Positions 1 to 7,633 of a stretch of DNA of 15,455 bases are shown in pieces; the first letter of the stretch is position 1, and each line of letters opens with the position of its first letter. The notes beneath the pieces were generated by a model. It was given only the letters and a program-made list of their open reading frames with translations, was not told where the DNA came from and made no database searches. Both the position numbers and the translations under genes were made by a program. Source of the DNA: Pseudomonadota bacterium (GTDB lineage: Bacteria; Pseudomonadota; Gammaproteobacteria; Halothiobacillales; Halothiobacillaceae); assembly GCA_021795795.1 (NCBI GenBank), contig JAJYPA010000151.1, positions 1 through 15,455 on the forward strand, read 5' to 3'.

Positions 1-24
1 GAGGTTATAGTAACGGCCCACCAT

Positions 25-100
<76 letters not shown>

Positions 101-222
101 TAAAATCAATAACTTACAGTCGCATCACCTACGCATTACCACGACTTTGTTGTAATCGTGTTGTAACCGTGCCCCAAAAACGGATAGAGTGGCCCCGTCA
201 AGGCTACAGCGAGCGTTACAGC

Positions 223-1224
223 ATGGCATCGTTCATTCCGCGCAAAGGTCCAGGCGGCAGGCGTGTCTGGCAGGCGCATGTCCGCCGGCGCGGGTACCCA
301 GCACAAGTAAAAACCTTTGACGCGAAGACCGACGCGGAGGTTTGGGCGCGGCGCATCGAGGAAGAGATCGACCGGGGCGTCTTTGTCTCGCGCACCGAGG
401 CTGAGGCCACGACACTTGCCGAGGCCTTAGGGCGCTATGAGGTCGAGGTCAGCAACAAAAAGAAGAGCGGCGCGCGTGAGGCCTACACGATCCGCGTCTG
501 GCAAGAGTCCCCATTAGGGGCTCGCGCCTTAGCGTCGATCCGGGGTAAAGACGTTGCACAAGCTGTCCGGGATTTTGAGGCGCGGAGACTGGCCCCGAAC
601 ACGATCCGCATTCACCTGGCGCTGCTCTCCCACCTCTTCAACACGGCTCGCACCGCCTGGGGCATGGAGTCCCTAACAAACCCCGTGGACCTTGTCAAGG
701 GTCAGCGCCCCAAGCTCCCCGGCGGCCGAACCCGCCGCCTCGTTGGCGATGAGCAAGTCCGCCTCCTGGCCGCCGCCCAGGTCTACGGCGGGGAGATTGG
801 CCCGATTATTACCTGGGCGATCGAGACCGCCATGCGGCGCGGGGAGATTGCGGCCATGCGATGGGAACACCTGGACCGGCAGGCCCGGGTGCTCCTGATC
901 CCGGAAACGAAGACCGGGACACCCCGGCGGGTGCCGCTCTCCACGGCGGCGCTGGGGGTCCTGGACCAGATCGCTCGGCGCATCGATGGCCGGATGTGGG
1001 GCATGCGCCCCGATTCGATATCCCAGGCCTTTGAGCGGGTCTGTAAGGCCGCCGGCATCGAGGGCTTGACCTTCCATGACCTGCGCCATGAGGCGACCTC
1101 CCGGCTTTTTGAGAAGGGCCTCAACCCCATGCAGGTGGCGGCGATCACCGGCCACAAGACCTTGCAGATGCTGAAGCGGTATACGCACCTGCGGGCCGAG
1201 GATCTGGTGGAGATGTTGGGGTAG
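223..1224 (+). CDS. Tyrosine-type site-specific integrase
   Basis: This is a phage/island tyrosine recombinase that would integrate and excise the element at the adjacent tRNA-Thr gene. Numbered from the ATG at 223 (333 aa), the N-terminal part (about 1-60) is an arm-binding-type region. A SAM-like core-binding domain lies at about 65-155. The catalytic domain carries Arg in AMRRGE (R205), the HDLRH box (H285, R288), the GHK histidine (H311) and the nucleophile in KRYTH (Y320). An in-frame GTG at 169 would add 18 residues. I prefer the ATG because MASF-type starts followed by the arm-binding motif are typical of this family, although neither start has a strong ribosome-binding site. All catalytic residues are present, so it looks intact. 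A decayed copy of its last ~40 codons lies at 2545-2664. Confidence 0.93.
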   Translation: MASFIPRKGPGGRRVWQAHVRRRGYPAQVKTFDAKTDAEVWARRIEEEIDRGVFVSRTEAEATTLAEALGRYEVEVSNKKKSGAREAYTIRVWQESPLGARALASIRGKDVAQAVRDFEARRLAPNTIRIHLALLSHLFNTARTAWGMESLTNPVDLVKGQRPKLPGGRTRRLVGDEQVRLLAAAQVYGGEIGPIITWAIETAMRRGEIAAMRWEHLDRQARVLLIPETKTGTPRRVPLSTAALGVLDQIARRIDGRMWGMRPDSISQAFERVCKAAGIEGLTFHDLRHEATSRLFEKGLNPMQVAAITGHKTLQMLKRYTHLRAEDLVEMLG

Positions 1225-1292
1225 TCCGCTAATATAGGCAATCTAAAGACAATCATGTAGCATCGCCGCACACCCAACCAGGAGACAAGGAA

Positions 1293-1493
1293 ATGGCCAA
1301 ATTCAAGCTCGGTGAGACCGTAAGATTAAAATCGGGCGGCCCAGATATGGTAGTCCAGGACTACGCAGCTACTTTTCCTGGCGAACTGTCAACAAAAGCG
1401 ATATGTAAGTGGTTCGATAAACAAAATAAAGCGCAATCCGGAACATTCGAGGAGGAGGGGCTAGAATCTATTATAGCGAAAGGCGGCGCGTAG
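1293..1493 (+). CDS. DUF2158 (YodC-like) small protein
   Basis: This 66-aa protein has the DUF2158/YodC pattern: a start of the type KLGETVRLKSGGPDMVV, then a central CKWFD core (C-[KR]-W-F) and an acidic EE(E/G)L tail. The family is common as small cargo on proteobacterial islands and its biochemical role is not known. A good ribosome-binding site (AGGAGA) sits 9-12 nt upstream of the ATG. It is downstream of, and in the same orientation as, the integrase, separated by 68 nt. Its base composition is more AT-rich than the integrase, which suggests a separate origin. I am confident of the family and unsure of the function. Confidence 0.82.
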   Translation: MAKFKLGETVRLKSGGPDMVVQDYAATFPGELSTKAICKWFDKQNKAQSGTFEEEGLESIIAKGGA

Positions 1494-1583
1494 AATAGAT
1501 CTGTCTGGCATTGCAAGTCGCCCTACAATAGGAAAGGCTGTGAATTCAGTTCTGGTTATTCTGCCACCGCCATTGGCGACATC

Positions 1584-2546
1584 ATGATGGCGGTTCCGCT
1601 GTTACGGACATTACACGTCGCCGGATGGCGCGTGGATACGGTTGTCGATGAGGGCTTTGCTGGGCTGGAGTCGACCTATGCGCACCATGTCCGCCATCAG
1701 CACCTGGTTCCCGTTAAGACATGGCGCAAGCGTTCCCTGTTGTACGATGTTCCCGGCCGCCTCGGGCTTGTCGCGCGGATCCGCAGGGAACGGTACGATG
1801 CCTTGATCCAGGTGGGTACGGGGTCTTTGGGGATATGGCTGACTTGGGCCGCCCGCGTACCGGTGAGCATTGCCCAGGACGTTCACCATAAAGTGGCCGT
1901 GAACCGCTGGGCCTATCGCGCCGTCATCACACATCGCATCCCTGTCGATGATCATGCGGCGGCGGAGAATATGGCCTTTGCGTCCGCGCTCGAGATTGCG
2001 CCCGTAACGAACTATCCCGAGGTGCGCGGTAGCGCATCGTCGCGGACTGTTGTTATCGCCCCCGACGCCACCCAATCCGGATGCGCAATCCCGCTTAGTG
2101 AAGTCACCCGTATCATAGATGGTCTCAAGGCCGCTTATCGCGATATGACGATTACCTTGATCGGGACCAAGGGCGGTATCGCCGAGCAGGCAGCCATGGC
2201 GCACGGACTGGCGACCGATCACATCAGTTGCGACCTCAGGGACGTCGTGGGGGCCGTCAGATCGGCGGGGTGCGTGATCGCGTCCGAGTCCGGTATCGGG
2301 CATGTGGCGGCCACCTGTGGTGTCCCCGTTATTTCCGTGTTTGGGCCAAGCGACCCGGACAAGGTTCGGCCCTGGGGCGACTCCGAGCGGGTTGTCGTCG
2401 TGCGTAACCGCCATCCCTGCCAGCCATGCCGCGCCAACGGATGCCAAAACTCCGGCGTATCCGACTGCCTGAAATCGCTCCCTATTGGCGACATCGTTCA
2501 GCGCGCTATGGCTTTTCTGATGGCGCCTCCGTTATCCGCCCGGTGA
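1584..2546 (+). CDS. GT9 heptosyltransferase-like protein, 5' end probably frameshifted
   Basis: The protein resembles the GT9 family (ADP-heptose:LPS heptosyltransferase, WaaC-like), which adds heptose to the LPS inner core at the cytoplasmic face of the inner membrane. The visible signs are IGDIM at the 5' edge, MAVPLLRTL, the ERYDALIQV strand, the nucleotide-sugar motif SESGIGH (234-240), FGPSDPDK near 253-260, and a Cys-rich C-terminal tail (CQPC...C...C) common in heptosyltransferases. The first beta strand is missing from this frame. It appears in another frame from a GTG at 1540 (ribosome-binding site AGGAAAGG) reading VNSVLVILP, and restoring one base near 1564 joins it to TAIGDIMMAV. 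Either a 1-bp deletion has disabled the gene, or a short form starts at 1584 or 1587. The stop falls where the integrase relic begins. Confidence 0.75.
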   Translation: MMAVPLLRTLHVAGWRVDTVVDEGFAGLESTYAHHVRHQHLVPVKTWRKRSLLYDVPGRLGLVARIRRERYDALIQVGTGSLGIWLTWAARVPVSIAQDVHHKVAVNRWAYRAVITHRIPVDDHAAAENMAFASALEIAPVTNYPEVRGSASSRTVVIAPDATQSGCAIPLSEVTRIIDGLKAAYRDMTITLIGTKGGIAEQAAMAHGLATDHISCDLRDVVGAVRSAGCVIASESGIGHVAATCGVPVISVFGPSDPDKVRPWGDSERVVVVRNRHPCQPCRANGCQNSGVSDCLKSLPIGDIVQRAMAFLMAPPLSAR

Positions 2547-2664
2547 TGCGCCCGCTCGGCTCTTTGAGAGGGGCTTGAAACCCTAACAGGTCGCGGCGAT
2601 TACGGGATACACGACTCCGCAGATGCCTAAGCAGTGTACGCGGGCCGAGGAGTTACCTTCTTAA
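2545..2664 (+). pseudogene. Decayed integrase C-terminal fragment
   Basis: The translation in this frame reads DAPARLFERGLKP, a stop (TAA at 2584), QVAAITGYTTPQM, PKQCTRAEELPS, then a stop. It aligns with the C-terminus of the window's own integrase (EATSRLFEKGLNPMQVAAITGHKTLQM...RAEDL). The nucleotide match to about 1091-1215 is also clear, with a 6-base in-frame deletion where the catalytic-Tyr THL segment would be. The ATG codon of the intact gene is replaced by TAA, the GHK histidine is changed and the catalytic Tyr is lost, so it cannot be active. It is a relic of an older, related integrase, or a diverged partial duplication. Confidence 0.85.
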
Positions 2665-2865
2665 GGCGGCGCGAGCATTGATCGCCCCCTCAAAGTTGGT
2701 CATTGCTTCGCGTAGCTCACCCTGGCGAATTATCAACTTGCCACCATCCTGCAGGTTGTCGTGTAGGATGACAATATCTGCTACATCCTTCATTGCTGCA
2801 AGCAGAGCGGCCTGTGCGTCTCTTACTCTTTTATCTGCCTGCTCACGCTCTATATCCGCAGCCAT
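2653..2865 (-). CDS. Hypothetical small helical protein
   Basis: This 70-aa ORF starts at the ATG whose complement is at 2863-2865. An alternative GTG at 2907 would add 14 residues. The sequence is rich in Ala, Glu, Arg and Asp (MAADIEREQADKRVRDAQ, then LLAAMKDVADIVIL), so a helical or coiled-coil protein is likely. A weak purine-rich stretch (GGGGAC) precedes the start on the minus strand. I recognise no family. Its 3' end overlaps the integrase relic on the other strand by about 12 bp. It could be a real small gene of the island or a chance ORF. No partner gene lies beside it on the same strand. Confidence 0.42.
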   Translation of the reverse strand: MAADIEREQADKRVRDAQAALLAAMKDVADIVILHDNLQDGGKLIIRQGELREAMTNFEGAINARAALRR

Positions 2866-2907
2866 GCACGTGTGTCCCCGTAAGTTGCGGTTGCCTTTTT
2901 TTACCAC

Positions 2908-3296
2908 GCGTCGTTATATTACATGCCAGAACGAGCATATTACAACCATGGATTGTTTCCATTGGGTATCGCGGTTTAAGCGAGGACCATCCAGCGAGGA
3001 GTGGCTATTCTAGTCGTTTCTAGTCGTTTTTGGGCTTCTTTCAATAGGCCAATCGCCACCACGGCATGCCCCCGCGCACCGGATTTGCGTGCGGCGGAAA
3101 ACGTCCTTTTGCGTCCACGGTCACACTCGGAAGAACCTTGCTGCAAGTTCTTTTGTACGTTGCGCAGCAGTACCGGCCGTACAACTAACTAACTGTTTTG
3201 CCGTCGAATTCGTGGCCTATTTGTCGTATCGACATAATGGCGTTATTCGGGTAACCTCCTCGACGCGCGTAATCTTTCCCTCACCCATCAAGTTTT
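2908..3296. other. Intergenic region without a convincing gene
   Basis: ORFs here are short, lack ribosome-binding sites and show no family resemblance. The region contains a perfect 10-bp tandem duplication (CTAGTCGTTT at 3010-3019 and 3020-3029) and a short AACT run (about 3182-3194). It separates the integrase-end cargo from the defence cassette and may hold leftover DNA from insertions. I see no tRNA, rRNA or clear terminator hairpin in it. Confidence 0.6.
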
Positions 3297-3315
3297 ACTG
3301 GTGGACCTCTCCAGT
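3297..3315. promoter_or_regulatory. Operator-like inverted repeat, site 1
   Basis: ACTGG (3297-3301) and CCAGT (3311-3315) form a 19-bp inverted repeat with a 9-bp spacer. The spacer contains the putative -35 hexamer of the sspB promoter. The same arms and the same spacer length recur exactly 40 bp downstream. A dimeric repressor bound here would block RNA polymerase. The symmetry and spacing are seen directly; the regulatory role is inferred. Confidence 0.5.
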
Positions 3316-3330
3316 AGATGAGACTAAACT
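3302..3330 (+). promoter_or_regulatory. Putative promoter for sspB operon
   Basis: A -35-like TGGACC (3302-3307) and a -10-like TAAACT (3325-3330) are separated by 17 bp, each matching four of six sigma70 consensus bases. The predicted start would be near 3337, about 50 nt before the sspB ATG. The match is modest. The placement gains support because one inverted repeat covers the -35 and the other covers the predicted start. Confidence 0.38.
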
Positions 3331-3336
3331 ATGGCA

Positions 3337-3355
3337 ACTGGCGATATCGGCCAGT
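3337..3355. promoter_or_regulatory. Operator-like inverted repeat, site 2
   Basis: ACTGG (3337-3341) and CCAGT (3351-3355) with a 9-bp spacer repeat the arms of the site at 3297-3315. Here the spacer also contains the palindrome CGATATCG, so the whole 19-bp site is nearly symmetric. It lies over the predicted transcription start of the sspB operon. As RNA it could also form a small hairpin, but the repeat of identical arms 40 bp upstream favours a protein-binding site. Confidence 0.5.
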
Positions 3356-3378
3356 GCGTCTGTGCCGATAGTTTACCG

Positions 3379-3386
3379 AAGGAGGG
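3379..3386 (+). promoter_or_regulatory. Strong ribosome-binding site of sspB
   Basis: AAGGAGGG lies just before the ATG at 3390. It is a near-consensus Shine-Dalgarno sequence, though the spacing is short. It fixes the start of the first gene of the cassette against the ATG at 3331, which is in another frame. Confidence 0.7.
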
Positions 3387-3389
3387 ATC

Positions 3390-4310
3390 ATGCGGGGAAA
3401 ACTTTCCGATCCGAAATACAAACCGCAATTTGCCGGCCACGAAACCTTCCCTCTTCGACAGCTATGGTTGCGCAAGGCTTATGATGCTGTCGCAAAATGC
3501 GATCCCATCGCGCCTCGTGGCACCTTCAATGATCAGAATGCCATTGTCGTGTTCGGCGTTGGCAAGAACATGGTTTCCGCTATCAGGCATTGGGGCCTTG
3601 CATGCAATGTGATTACGGAAACTAAGGGTGGATATATTCCCGGCCCTGTGGGCAACGCCCTCTTCGGCCCGGCACAGCTAGACCCCTATCTCGAGAACCC
3701 CGCTAGCGCGTGGCTAGCCCACTGGCTGATTGCCGGGGAAGGTAACCGAGCTACCACTTGGCATTACGTGTTCAACCATATCTCGGCGCAGGCATTTGAG
3801 AAGCCTACGCTGGTAAATGGCCTGCGCGAAACTTTGGCCAACCGGCCTGACGTTCGCGTGACCGAGTCGACCTTGTCCCGCGATGTCGAGGTTTGCTTGC
3901 GTTCCTATATCCCGAAGGGTGCTGGTAGCGACGCTGCGGAAGAACTTGCCGAGCCAGTGCTAGCGCAGCTTGGCCTCGTCACGACGACGCGCGGCAGTTA
4001 CGACTTCCGGGTGGGTCCGAAACCTTCGCTAGCCGATGGCATTTTTCTCTACGCCCTTACGGCCTTCTGGCGGCAAAACGCCGGCACCGCAAACACCCTT
4101 GGGTTCGACCTAATCGCACTAGAACGTGGATCTCCTGGCATGACTTTCAAGCTCGATGTCGACTCGGTCGCCGAGCGTCTGGTGGATGTCGAGCGTATCT
4201 CTGGTGGCGTCTATGCTTGGAGCGACACTGCTGGGATGCGGCAGGTTATCCGGCGGAGAGAGGTAAAGCCCGAAGAGTTTTTGCCACTTGCTTATCAGGG
4301 GGCCAAGTAA
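3390..4310 (+). CDS. sspB: DUF4007 protein, SspB-type DNA nickase of phosphorothioation
   Basis: The 306-aa protein begins with the DUF4007 signature FAGHETFPLRQLWLRKAYD (about residues 14-32) and the domain covers most of its length. DUF4007 proteins in Ssp systems (SspB) nick DNA so that sulfur can be placed in the backbone of one strand. I cannot point to the catalytic residues from sequence alone. The start is fixed by a strong ribosome-binding site (AAGGAGGG). The stop overlaps the start of the next gene by one base (TAATG), so expression is probably coupled to that of the SspC-like ATPase. The neighbours (large P-loop ATPase, PP-loop sulfurtransferase) are what makes SspB the best call. 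A DUF4007 protein of a related phosphorothioation system (for example the archaeal Pbe type) is the main alternative. Confidence 0.85.
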   Translation: MRGKLSDPKYKPQFAGHETFPLRQLWLRKAYDAVAKCDPIAPRGTFNDQNAIVVFGVGKNMVSAIRHWGLACNVITETKGGYIPGPVGNALFGPAQLDPYLENPASAWLAHWLIAGEGNRATTWHYVFNHISAQAFEKPTLVNGLRETLANRPDVRVTESTLSRDVEVCLRSYIPKGAGSDAAEELAEPVLAQLGLVTTTRGSYDFRVGPKPSLADGIFLYALTAFWRQNAGTANTLGFDLIALERGSPGMTFKLDVDSVAERLVDVERISGGVYAWSDTAGMRQVIRRREVKPEEFLPLAYQGAK

Positions 4311-7300
4311 TGCTTCTCGCGAACAAGATCAATATCTCCCGCCAATTCCTCCGTTCCATCCGCATCGATCTGGACTGGGGTAGCGAAGCCGCCCTTCGCG
4401 GTTTCGTCTGTCAGACCACGGCGCAGCATGTCATTGAGTCCATGTGCCAACAGTTCGCAGCGACTCGGCAGGCTGCATTTACCTGGACCGGCCCTTTCGG
4501 CGGCGGCAAATCGTCCCTTGCCTTGGCGTTCGCCTCGCTGCTTGGCGGCGAGGCAAAGGCCCGCGCGTTGGCTGCTGAGGTTTTAGGAGAGCAGGTTGTC
4601 GAACCACTACGGAAGCCGCTCGGCATTGGCCCCCGGAAGGAGCCGTGGGCCGTCGTTCCGGTCGTGGGCCGCCGCGCGGATCCTATCGCGGACATCGGTG
4701 ATGCAATCCGCAACTCTGGCATTCCCTATGTTGGGCGCCGTCTAGGAGATAAGCCGGATGGCCGCCGCATCATCAAGGCCCTCGTCGATATCGCGGAAGC
4801 CAGGCCCGACAACGGCGTGCTCATCATCATCGATGAACTTGGGAAGTTCCTTGAGTACGCGGCAACGCACGGTGGCGATATCCATTTCTTCCAGGAGCTT
4901 GGCGAAGCCGCCTCCCGCTGCAAGGGAAGGCTGTTGGTAGTAGGTATCCTCCACCAGGCGTTCGAGCAGCACGCGACCCGCCTAGGTAAGGAAACCCGCG
5001 ATGAGTGGTCAAAAATCCAAGGCCGGTTTGTCGATATCCCGCTAGTCGCGGCCGTTGATGAAATGCTCGAACTCACGGCCCGCGCCATCGATGCGGAGGG
5101 CATGCCTCATCCGTATTCGGAGCCCTGGTGCAAGGCGCTTGCCCATAGTATCCGCAAGAACCGCCCGGCCGCCCCGGCCGACCTCGCGCACCGCCTGGAT
5201 CGATGCTGGCCGCTTCATCCCGTCACTGCGGCCTTGCTTGGTCCCGTTTCGAAACGCCACTTCGGCCAGAATGAGCGCAGCACTTTCGGTTTCCTGGCGT
5301 CCGCCGAGCCTCGCGGCTTTTCCGATTTCCTGCGTACAACCGAGTTTGAATCGAAAGCCGTCTACGAACCAGCCCGCTACTGGGATTATCTCCGCGAGAA
5401 CCTTGAGGGCACCATCCTTGCCTCGTCGGAAGGGCATCGTTGGGCACAGAGCGTCGAAGCTGTCGAGCGTTGCCAGGCAAAGGGCTCACTGCTCCACATT
5501 CGCCTTATCAAGGCCATTGCGCTGATTGATCTTTTCCGAAATGGCTCCGGCCTGGTCGCGGATAACGCCGTGTTGGCAACTTGCGCATCCGAGGCATCCA
5601 AGGCCGAGATCGAGAAGGCGCTCGCCGACATGGCTGGATGGTCGCAGATTGTCTACAGAAAGCATCTCAATGCCTGGGCGATCTATCAAGGCAGTGATTT
5701 CGACATCGATGCCGCGGTGTCGGCGACATTGGCGGTAACACCGGGGCTCGACATTAAGCGCCTGTCCACCCTCGCCGGCCTGCAACCGATATTGCCGAAG
5801 CGCCACTACCAAGAAACGGGGGCACTGCGCTGGTTCGGCCTCGATCTCGTTGCCCTCGACGACTTACGGGATGCTATTGCGGCGTTCGATCCGAGCACCG
5901 GTATCAGCGGGCACTTCTTTCTCGTCATGCCTACTCAAGGGGAAGGCCAGCGGGCACTGCAAGCGAGGTGTCGCATGGCTTCCGGTGAGACTCTCCATCC
6001 TATCGCCATCGGTGCGCCGGATAACGCCGAGAGCATCTTATCCCTTGGCCGAGAGTATCTGGCCCTTGAAGCGGTCCAAAACAACAACGCCGAGTTGTGG
6101 GGCGACCCGGTGGCCCGTCGAGAACTGAAAGCCCGCACCATTGCAGTCCTGGGCAAGCTCCAGGATGCGTTGAGCAGTGCCATATCCAATGCCCATTGGT
6201 ACGTGCGTGGCAAACAGGATCAGTGCGATAGCCGCCTCGGTCCGTCCGTCCTTGCGTCGAAACTGGCCGACGACGCCTATAAGTCCTGCCCAATAATTTT
6301 TAGCGAACTGGTAAATCGTCACTCCGTCAATAGCAATACCCAGGCGGCATTGAATGCCTTGGCGGAAGCGATGGTTGACCATCCTACGCAGGAAGCGCTG
6401 GCCTTCGAGGGGTTCCCTGCCGAGCGCGGGTTATATGCCACGATCTTGACGGCATTGAACCTTCACCAGAAAGTTGACAAGGACAAATGGGGATTTGTTA
6501 AGCCGGCGCCCGATACGCACTCTGAACGGCTTGTTGCGCTGTGGGACGAGGCAGACCAGATGCTGCGGAGTCATGAGCGGGTTACGCTTGCCGACATCCA
6601 GGAGCGCTGGAGCATGCCTCCATTCGGGCTGCGCAAAGGTGTTCGAGGTATCCTTGGTCTCGCCTACATCATTACCAATCGGGACGTTCTCGCCGCTTAC
6701 AAGGATGGCGTCTATCAACCTGAAATGGACCGTGAGTTCGGGCATGAGGTACTCCGTGATCCCAGATGTATCGGACTCCAACTTGTCGTCCGCGATGAAA
6801 CCTACGCGGACTTGCTCAATGTCCTGGCGAAGGTGGTTAAGACCGCTTCCGGCTTAAGCTGCGCGGTAGAACCGCTCGCCATCGGCCGCGCACTGGTGAA
6901 GCTAGCTTTTGAACTTCCCAATTGGACGCGCCGGACCGCTAGCCATCCGAAGCGCGCCGCCGATCTGCGGAAAATCCTTTTCCAAGCCTCCGATCCCCAT
7001 AAACTGCTTCTTGTTGATCTTCCCAATCTGTATGGGGCAGACAATCCGAAGGCGCTTGGACATAAATTGATCGAAGACCTGTCGCTGCTCCGGGCGGCTT
7101 ATCCAGCGCTGGTGCGGCGCCTGAATGGCAAGTTGTTCAAGGCGCTCGCCGCTGACGCTGGCGATCTCGAAACGCTGCATGCGAGGGCCAAAGTGGTTAA
7201 GGGTCTAAGCGGTGACTTCAGGCTGGAATCCTTCGCAGGCCGACTGTTGGAGTTCGATGGGTCCGAAGAGGCTATGGAAGGACTGGTGAGCCTCGCCGTC

Positions 7301-7633
7301 AACCTGCCGACCACTGATTGGTCCGACGCAACGCCGGATGTGGCGGAACTGGCGCTGGCCGACATGGCACTGAAGTTCCGTCACGCAGAAATGCTAGCGG
7401 CGATCAAGGAACGGACCCCAACCCGTCATGCGATTGGCCTGGTCTTTGGAACCGGTGAGCATGGGAAGACCATCATGCAAGCTATCGACGTTGGCCTGGA
7501 GGAGCAACAGCGGGTGCTGGAAATGACCAGCAAGATTTTGGAGATCGGATCGGGTAATTCCGATGACACGAGACTGTTTTTGGCCGCGTTGGCTGAGGCG
7601 GGGTCAATGCTACTAGAACGGGGGAATGGATAA
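4310..7633 (+). CDS. sspC: Large P-loop ATPase, SspC-type
   Basis: This 1107-aa protein starts at the ATG that overlaps the sspB stop (TAATG). A longer in-frame ORF from 4217 would run inside sspB and is not needed. Walker A is GPFGGGKS (residues 61-68) and Walker B is GVLIIIDELGKF (D175, E176), so an ATPase domain occupies about the first 350 residues. The remaining ~750 residues are mostly helical and carry no motif I recognise. In Ssp phosphorothioation, SspC is the ATPase working with SspB and SspD. It may energise or remodel DNA for nicking and sulfur insertion, but that role is inference. The gene ends in another TAATG overlap with sspD. No frameshift is seen over more than 3.3 kb. BREX BrxC-like ATPases are also large P-loop proteins, but no pglX or pglZ gene is present. 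Confidence 0.82.
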   Translation: MLLANKINISRQFLRSIRIDLDWGSEAALRGFVCQTTAQHVIESMCQQFAATRQAAFTWTGPFGGGKSSLALAFASLLGGEAKARALAAEVLGEQVVEPLRKPLGIGPRKEPWAVVPVVGRRADPIADIGDAIRNSGIPYVGRRLGDKPDGRRIIKALVDIAEARPDNGVLIIIDELGKFLEYAATHGGDIHFFQELGEAASRCKGRLLVVGILHQAFEQHATRLGKETRDEWSKIQGRFVDIPLVAAVDEMLELTARAIDAEGMPHPYSEPWCKALAHSIRKNRPAAPADLAHRLDRCWPLHPVTAALLGPVSKRHFGQNERSTFGFLASAEPRGFSDFLRTTEFESKAVYEPARYWDYLRENLEGTILASSEGHRWAQSVEAVERCQAKGSLLHIRLIKAIALIDLFRNGSGLVADNAVLATCASEASKAEIEKALADMAGWSQIVYRKHLNAWAIYQGSDFDIDAAVSATLAVTPGLDIKRLSTLAGLQPILPKRHYQETGALRWFGLDLVALDDLRDAIAAFDPSTGISGHFFLVMPTQGEGQRALQARCRMASGETLHPIAIGAPDNAESILSLGREYLALEAVQNNNAELWGDPVARRELKARTIAVLGKLQDALSSAISNAHWYVRGKQDQCDSRLGPSVLASKLADDAYKSCPIIFSELVNRHSVNSNTQAALNALAEAMVDHPTQEALAFEGFPAERGLYATILTALNLHQKVDKDKWGFVKPAPDTHSERLVALWDEADQMLRSHERVTLADIQERWSMPPFGLRKGVRGILGLAYIITNRDVLAAYKDGVYQPEMDREFGHEVLRDPRCIGLQLVVRDETYADLLNVLAKVVKTASGLSCAVEPLAIGRALVKLAFELPNWTRRTASHPKRAADLRKILFQASDPHKLLLVDLPNLYGADNPKALGHKLIEDLSLLRAAYPALVRRLNGKLFKALAADAGDLETLHARAKVVKGLSGDFRLESFAGRLLEFDGSEEAMEGLVSLAVNLPTTDWSDATPDVAELALADMALKFRHAEMLAAIKERTPTRHAIGLVFGTGEHGKTIMQAIDVGLEEQQRVLEMTSKILEIGSGNSDDTRLFLAALAEAGSMLLERGNG

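Noticed and set aside
673..1188. Minus-strand ORF of 171 codons opposite the integrase
   Set aside because: It is complementary to the catalytic domain of an intact integrase and shows no family motifs.
1611..2447. Minus-strand ORF of 278 codons opposite the GT9 gene
   Set aside because: It is a shadow frame: it has no recognisable motif, no ribosome-binding site and unlikely composition, while the plus strand encodes a clear GT9 protein.
3331..3612. Plus-strand ORF from the ATG at 3331
   Set aside because: It overlaps sspB in another frame, its ATG sits between the two operator-like repeats, and it lacks a ribosome-binding site.
4217..4309. Upstream extension of the SspC reading frame from 4217
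   Set aside because: It lies wholly inside sspB in another frame. The ATG at 4310 overlaps the sspB stop as TAATG, which matches the sspC/sspD junction.
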